From Pogona vitticeps (taxonomy: Eukaryota; Chordata; Lepidosauria; Squamata; Agamidae): 64,000 nucleotides of DNA. The position numbers and the translations under genes were made by a program. Positions 31,382 to 64,000 of this stretch are shown here, piece after piece. Within the stretch, counting starts at the first letter, position 1. The number at the start of each line of letters is the position of its first letter. A model generated the notes under the pieces. That model was not told the DNA's origin, did not search any database, and saw nothing but the letters and a program-made list of their open reading frames with translations. Where the stretch lies: the NCBI RefSeq assembly GCF_051106095.1, contig NC_135786.1, forward strand, positions 87,518,001 to 87,582,000, written 5' to 3'.

Positions 31382-31639
31382 GTTCTGCCCCATCTCGTGG
31401 CGTAGTGGTTAAAACGCTGTACTGCAGCTAAAACTGTGCTCACGACCTGGGGTTCAAATCCCAGGTAGCCGGCTCAAGGTTGACTCAGCCTTCCATCCTT
31501 CCGAGGTCGGTAAAATGAGTACCCAGCTTGCTGGGGGGCCAATGTGTAGCCTGTATAATTAAATTGTAAACCGCCCGGAGAGTGCTTGTAGCACTATGGG
31601 GCGGTATATAAGTCCAATAAATAAATAAATAAATAAATC
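31382..31639 (+). mobile_element. tRNA-derived SINE with L2-like tail
   Basis: Head with A-box-like GTGGCGTAGTGG and B-box-like GGGTTCAAATCCC. The body carries TTCCATCCTTCCGAGGTCGG, and the tail GGGCGGTATATAAGTCCAAT followed by (AAAT)n. The tail resembles the L2 3' end at 49.4 kb, suggesting L2 mobilisation (inference). Confidence 0.85.
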
Positions 31640-31664
31640 TCCAACTCATTTTTAAGGAGTTTAG

Positions 31665-34400
31665 GAGAATGAATGAAATGGCCAACGCTTGCTGGAGTTT
31701 TGCAGTTATTATGGTCTTTATGTCAGCAATACCTTCTTTAATACAAAGCTTCAGCACAGAGTTTCCTGGAGACATCCAAGATCGAAGCACTGGCATCAGC
31801 TCAATTTGATCCTCAGTAGACCTTCTAGCCTTCCTAGTATAACAATCACACGCAGTTACCAGAGTGCTGATTGTGATATTGATCACTCCCTGGTTTGTAG
31901 TAGAGTAAAACTGTGAACAAAGAGACTGTATCACACAAAAAGGAAGGAAGACCATGTATTGACATCAGCAAGACTTGCAATCAAAGAAAAGTGGAGGAAT
32001 TTACCCAAGCACTTGAGGAAACCCTTCCAGGCCTGGCTGATGCAAATGCACTTGAACAATGGGAACATTTCAAGAACGCTGTGTATAACATGGCCTTGTT
32101 CACATTCAGCAAGAAGACCAAAAAGACGGCCGACTGGTTCAAAGCCCATTCGGAGGAGTTGATGCCAGCCATCAAGGATACGAGAAGAGCTCTAGCAGCA
32201 TACAAATCCTGTCCTAGTGAGTACAACTTGCAGACTCTTTGAGCTGCTCATAGCAAAGTCCAACAGGCTGCCAGGAGATGTTCCAACGATTATTGGCTTT
32301 AGCTCTGTTCTCAAATACAGATAGCAGTGGACACAGGTAACATCAAAGGAATGTATGACGGTATCAAGCAGGCTTTAGGTCCAATACAGAAGAAATCTGC
32401 TGCTTTGAAGTCTGCTACAGGCATGATCATCCAGGACCGAGCACAGCAGATGGACCACTGGGTGCAGCACTTCTCTGAGCTATACAGTGGGGTCTCGACT
32501 TACGAACGGCTCGACATACGAACGTTTCGACTTACGAACCGCTCTCATAGGAATATATGGACTCGACTTACGAACTTAGATTCGAGTTACGAACTCTTTT
32601 CCCCCTTTTTTTAAAAGCTAAGTCATCTTAGGTTAAAAGGAAAAAAAGAGAAAAATATCCCCCTCTAGTGGCAGAAGGCGGAATAGCAGCTTCCCATTAG
32701 TTTCTATGGACGAAAAGAGCAGATACAGATTAAATGGTTTTCAATGCATTCCTATGGGAAATGAAGATTCAACTTACGAACTTTTCAACCTGAGAACTGC
32801 CTTCCAATACAGATTAAGTTTGTAAGTCGAGACCCCACTGTATTCCAGAGAGAATGTAGTAACCAAAGAAGCATTAAATAACATTGAGTGCTTGCCTGTC
32901 TTGGAAGAGTTGGATGGCGAACTAACTTTAGCAGAAATAAAAGTGGCCTTGGATTCCCTCGCCTTCGGCAACGCACCTGGGAAGGATAACTGTTGAAGTG
33001 CTGAAGTGCTGTAAAGAGATAATCACCACTGAACTGTATGAAGTATTTCATCTTTGCTGGAGGGAAGGTGGAGTACACATCGTCACATTGTATAAGAACA
33101 AAGAAGACAGGGGGGACTCCAATAACTACAGTGGCATCTCTCTTCTCAGCGTTGTAGGGAAGCTGCTTGCCCGTGTTGTACTGAAGAGACTCCAGGTGCT
33201 TGCAGACAGAGTATATCCAGAAACACAGTGTGGATTTCGAGCTAATAGATCCACCACTGACATGTCTATCTCCAGACTAGATCAGATAGAAAGCTCTTTA
33301 ATCTCTCTAGATTGAGAGCAAAGAACAAATTCCAACTGAAATGCATGCGGGACTTCCTCTTCGCCAGTGATGCAGCCACTGTTGTCCACTCTGCTGAAGA
33401 CCTCCAACAACTCATGAATCACTTTAGCAAGGCCTGCCAAGGCCTGCCAAGACTTTGGACTAATAATCAGCCTGAAGACAACAAAAGTCATGGGCCAGGG
33501 CATGGATTTACCTCCCTCTATTACCTTCTCCACGCAAGAATTGGAGGTTGTTCATGACTTTGTGTAGCTTGGCTCAATGATCTCTGACACTCTGTCCCTA
33601 GATGTTGAGCTGGATAAACGCACTGGCAAAGCAGCTACCACGTTCTCAAGACTCACAAAGAGAGTATGGCTCAATAAGAAGCTGACAGCATACACCAAGA
33701 TCCAGGTCTATACAGCCTATGTCCTGAGCACACTCCTGTACTGCAGTGAGTCCTGGACCTTTTGTGCACAGCAGGAGAGGAAGCTGAACACGTTCCATAT
33801 GCGCTGTCTCCGACACATTTTTGGTATCACCTGGCAGGACAAAGTTCCAAATAGAATGGTCCTAGAACAAGCTGGAATTTTTAGCATGTGTACACTACTG
33901 AAACAGCAACGTCAACATTGGCTTGGGCATGTTGTGAGAATGGCTGATGATCGAATTCCAAAAGATCTCCTGTATGGAGAATTAGTGCATGGAAATCACC
34001 CGAGAGGGAGACCACAGCTGCGATACAAGGATATCTGCAAGTGAGATCTGAAGGCCTTAGGAATGGACCTCAACAGATGGGAAAACTTGATGTCTGAGCG
34101 TTCAGCCTGGAAGCAGGCGGTGCAGCATGGCCTCTTCCAATTTGAAGAGACCCTTGTCCAGCAGGCTGAGGCAAAGAGGCAGTGCCGAAAGCAGCAAAAC
34201 CAGGGAGCTGGACAGGGGACAGATTGTATTTGTCTTCAGTGTAGAAGGGATTGTCACTCTCAAATTGACCTTCTTAGCCACACTAGATGCTGTTCCAAGT
34301 CCTCCATACAGAGCACGTTACCATAATTTCTCGAGACTGAAGGATGCTAATCTAATTAGGAGAATGAACCATGGTGAAGTTCAATAATTTCTTGATCCCA
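31665..34400 (+). mobile_element. LINE, 5'-truncated and decayed, clade unassigned
   Basis: Pieces of one non-LTR element in order: endonuclease end (TNTFFNTKLQ-like word and HWHQLNLIL), RT start (GNIKGMYDGIKQALGPIQKK; GISLLSVVGKLLARVVLKRL; QCGFRANRSTTDM), a gap where much of the central RT is deleted near 33,310, the FASDAATV remnant of the FADDA box, then TYTKIQVYTAYVLSTLLYCS-like C-terminal sequence, WLGHVVRMADDRIPKDLLYG and a final CICLQC..C..H zinc-finger-like motif. Several frameshifts are present. Similar LINE frames are often mis-annotated as host genes. A MITE sits inside at 32485-32840. Confidence 0.85.
32485..32840. mobile_element. TA-flanked MITE nested in a LINE
   Basis: Terminal inverted repeats CAGTGGGGTCTCGACTTACG and CGTAAGT-type TAAGTCGAGACCCCACTG, with TA at 32483-32484 and 32841-32842. 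It contains repeated CTTACGAAC units and no transposase. Removing it and one TA rejoins the LINE codons GAG CTA TAT TCC AGA GAG (ELYSRE), which fixes the boundaries exactly. Confidence 0.95.
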
Positions 34401-37120
34401 GCGCTGCCACTAGTTCAGAGTTGAAAGAGGTGGCAGAATCTTTCTAGGAACCATGCTGATTGGACCGGCACCGCTATCAGGCAGAGTGAAGCAACCACCA
34501 CATGCAGCAGATCCCTGGCTGGCTGGAGATCTTGAGAGCCGTAGTCCAAAAATTATAATGTGGCTAAAAAAGTATTTCCCCCCCCCCCAAGTCTTCGCTA
34601 AGGGGCAACAAAAGAAGAGACCTCCTCCTCTCATGGCATGTTTGATGACTTGTCTTTAAAGAGTCATCTGATTTGGCTCTCTCTACGGGAGACAGGATGC
34701 GGTACTGGATTTTGCCATGTTTTCAAAGACCGCCAGCACCTCTACCTCTGCCCCCATGCTTTCCAAAAATGTTTAATGTTTTGGCCACTAGAGGGCCCGA
34801 GGGGACTTCTTCAATAAGAAACAACCCCCCCACACCTATTTTTGAAGGATCTCTGGAGTGGATGTGAGTATGATCATGACCCTTGAAGTTCCGGGGATGG
34901 GTGCATGCACTCCCTGAACCTTTGGAGATTGCCCTCCCTATTTTTTAAATGTGTTATAAGATGTCACAGTACTAACAGTGGCTGTTTTAGACAAAGTCTT
35001 CTCATCTCATCTCAACTCGGTTGTTTCCCATGCCATCTTCTTCCTCTGTGATCAGTCTTAAATATTCTGCTTACTATTATTTGCTGCAGAGGTATTCACC
35101 GCCAATACCTTTCCTCTCTGTGTCATTTTGTACCCACCTGCATTGCTAATGGGTTCTAGTAATCTGCCATTAATTAAATGTGTTGCAGCTCAATTTTGTA
35201 AATGTTTACTCAGAGGTAAGCCCTATTGAGTTTGGGGTGGGTGGGCTGACTCTCCAATAAGTGTCAATAAGAGTGCTGATGTAATAAATGTACTCACTGA
35301 TGCTTAGTATCCTGCATTTCCCTCCCCATTCTCCAACATCTTTATAAGAACTCAGAAAATATAAAAAAGAAAGGATGAAGTTACTTGTTAAAGGGCTAGT
35401 TTAATAAGTAGCTGTTTTAAGGAACCTTCTGTCTTACTTCTTAAATTGTTTTCCTAAAAATAGCTCTGTGATTAATTGCAGACACTTCCGTGTTGCCTCT
35501 GTTCATGTGACTCGAACGTCTGGATGAGTTGTTAGAAATGAAGCCTATTTTCCAATTGGCCTTTTTAAAAATTTTAGTCCCTGACTGAGGAAGTGAGTGA
35601 CCATGTTTTTACAATAATGCACTAGATGCTTGGTTCAGAATCATTGGCCATTCTTTCTATTTCTTTCATAGTTGAAAACTGACATGAGGGAAGCGAATAT
35701 ATGCTTTGCTTGAATTTCTAATTCTGAAATTGCTTTAACACTTACCTGTGGTTCAATACACAGCCTATTACCTCTGTTCCTCATCATCTTCTTGCTGAAG
35801 CTCACATTCTTAAATGAATTAGGTTGTGATATAGGACACCTCTGCAAGAAAACCCTGACTCACATTCAGATTGTGAAACTGCTGTTTCGTTTGCTGTGAT
35901 GTTGCTCACTTCCACATGATGGTGCTGGAGTTATTTTTCGCTTTATGACTGTGCTCCTGCCTCATCTTGTCCTCAGTGCAGCTGGAACCTTCGTTGTGCT
36001 TTGTGAAGGACAGCATTTGTGCCTTTTAGGAGAGCTGTGGTTTATTTCTTTGATTTATATAGCGTCCCATTTAGTGCACGCTGTTATTTCTGCCCTTGGC
36101 TTTTTTTTTTCTTTTTTTTTGCCACTGAAATGATAAAATAATATTAAATAAGGATAATGGAGATGTATTTAACATCAATGTTACAGAGCTTTTGGAGATT
36201 CTTTCACACTTCCTAAACAGAGCAACCACGTCAAAGCAGAAACAAGCACCAGTCAGTGTGAAGCACTGGGGTTGCTTAAGGTTTACCGGTCTGGAGTTTC
36301 CCCCTTTGTCTTTCAATCTGCTGCCAAACTGAGAAGCTGGCTGCTCCGACTCACCTCCCAGCCCCAAGCTCTCCTCCTTTCCCCCCCCCTTGCTGCTGCT
36401 GTTCTCTGTCTTTTTCTTGCAACAGCTGTGTGACGCACACGGAGTCTTGGTGGTTACCTTGGAGTCGGAGGGCAGGGGATGGGCCAGAGGACGTGGGGAG
36501 AGGTAAATGGATAGGAGAAACCATCTGCTGCCAGTACATGCACTTCGCACACTGTGGTTTGTGTGAGTGCGATTGCCCAGTCTGGCTGGATACCTTTTGT
36601 TCTAAGCCGCCAGCATTTTAACTAGGCAAAGTAGCACCGCACTTGAGACGCAGTGTGCCCCTACTTCGCATTTCTCTGTGGCGTACAGAGCTGGCAGAGC
36701 ATGACAGGCAGGCTTCCTATACTGTAATTCTAGAATCTGAATAAGGGACACAAATCTTAATAACGGCAGCGTTTACAGACACAGGAAGGCTATAAACACT
36801 GCAGCTGTTAGGACTTTTGACTGGTGCCTGCGTTGCCATGCTGAATGCAAGGGGTTTTCGAATCATTATCTGCTGTAGCTTAGTGAGGATTTCTGGGGTG
36901 CAGGTTCCTAAACTGCACAGTAAAACGGTATGGAGTAGCAACGTGACTTGGACCAACCCTTCTTCCACCATTCAGTGGTACTGGAGGGTCATATCTTACT
37001 GATTAGAACCAATTTTGCTATAATGTGAAGAAGCTAAAAGCTATCAGTTCAATACTAGTTCACTGTAATTATGTTTTGTTTTTTATTTCCCAGGCAAAAA
37101 AATCAAATCAAATCTGGAAA

Positions 37121-63766
<26,646 letters not shown>

Positions 63767-64000
63767 GTATGTTCCTCTGGAATCAGAAGTCACAAAGAAA
63801 GAAGTCACAAATCCACCCAACATATAGGACAAGAAAATTCAAAGAGGTGAAAGAAATAGGGTGCTACATGTTTTGAAGTTGTAAGAATAGCACTTCATCA
63901 GGAGACCATTAATTATTTCCCTTCATTAAAAGATGCCAATTAAGATCATTATAAGAAATTTGCTGCCTTTACATGACCCAGTTTTTCAAATAAGAATTAT

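Larger units (their letters stand above)
27644..37093 (+). other. Probable DNAI3 intron 1
   Basis: About 9.4 kb before the start-codon exon. It holds SINEs (28.4, 29.4 and 31.4 kb), a LINE with a nested MITE (31.66-34.4 kb) and hAT-like scraps (28.72-28.96 and 30.48-30.60 kb). In 34.4-37.1 kb I recognise little: a mono-C run near 34.58 kb and a moderately GC-rich block at 36.3-36.5 kb with a possible donor (GAG|GTAAAT near 36500) that could be an alternative 5' exon. Confidence 0.55.

Noticed and set aside
31689-34326. Several open frames that resemble proteins annotated as craniofacial development protein 2-like
   Set aside because: They are decayed LINE endonuclease and RT pieces with frameshifts and a MITE insertion, not a host gene.
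36826-36840. CGTTGCCATGCTGAA as a DNAI3 X-box
   Set aside because: Only the left half-site fits the RFX consensus; the site at 27516 matches both halves better and has a donor downstream.

Overview
This window is vertebrate nuclear DNA, almost certainly from a squamate reptile (lizard or snake). Two multi-exon host genes are split by long introns packed with transposable elements. Bov-B LINEs, Sauria-type SINEs, L2 and L1 LINEs, a DIRS-type element and many short hAT and Tc1/mariner-like MITEs together are a squamate signature. I cannot name the species.

Layout. Positions 1-24,800, minus strand: MCOLN3 (TRPML3, mucolipin-3). It has a non-coding first exon in a CpG-rich promoter (about 24.2-25.1 kb) and twelve coding exons, the last cut by the window edge. 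The joined exons give 536 residues of an expected ~553. All splice phases agree, and residue numbering matches the human protein at A419, D458/D459, H252, H273 and H283. Positions 24.8-37 kb: intergenic DNA plus the probable DNAI3 promoter and first non-coding exon (27.2-27.64 kb), which contains a near-X-box (RFX) site, then a long repeat-filled stretch. Positions 37,121-63,766 and beyond, plus strand: DNAI3 (WDR63), a WD-repeat axonemal dynein intermediate chain. Eighteen coding exons (763 codons) are visible and the gene runs off the right edge. The two genes lie head to head, as I recall for human MCOLN3 and WDR63/DNAI3 on 1p22.

Repeats. MCOLN3 intron 7 (4.2-12.2 kb) holds a Bov-B/LINE/Bov-B composite with an 11-bp target duplication and a DIRS-type fossil (6.74-11.99 kb) into which a hAT MITE and a TA-flanked MITE have inserted. 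Other nested insertions are a MITE within a MITE (12.8-13.5 kb), a Bov-B within a hAT MITE (15.5-17.0 kb), a MITE within a LINE (31.7-34.4 kb) and a Sauria SINE within an L1 (45.1-46.4 kb). Several have readable target-site duplications that give their order of insertion.

The two genes do unrelated jobs: an endolysosomal/plasma-membrane cation channel, and a motile-cilium inner-arm dynein subunit. I found no bacterial-type system, CRISPR array or gene cluster. The most unusual features are a 12-bp in-frame minisatellite encoding (S/T)PKG repeats at the DNAI3 N-terminus, the composite LINE insertion, a perfect 20-bp hairpin at 21.8 kb, and a family of MITEs sharing CAGTGG-type ends.
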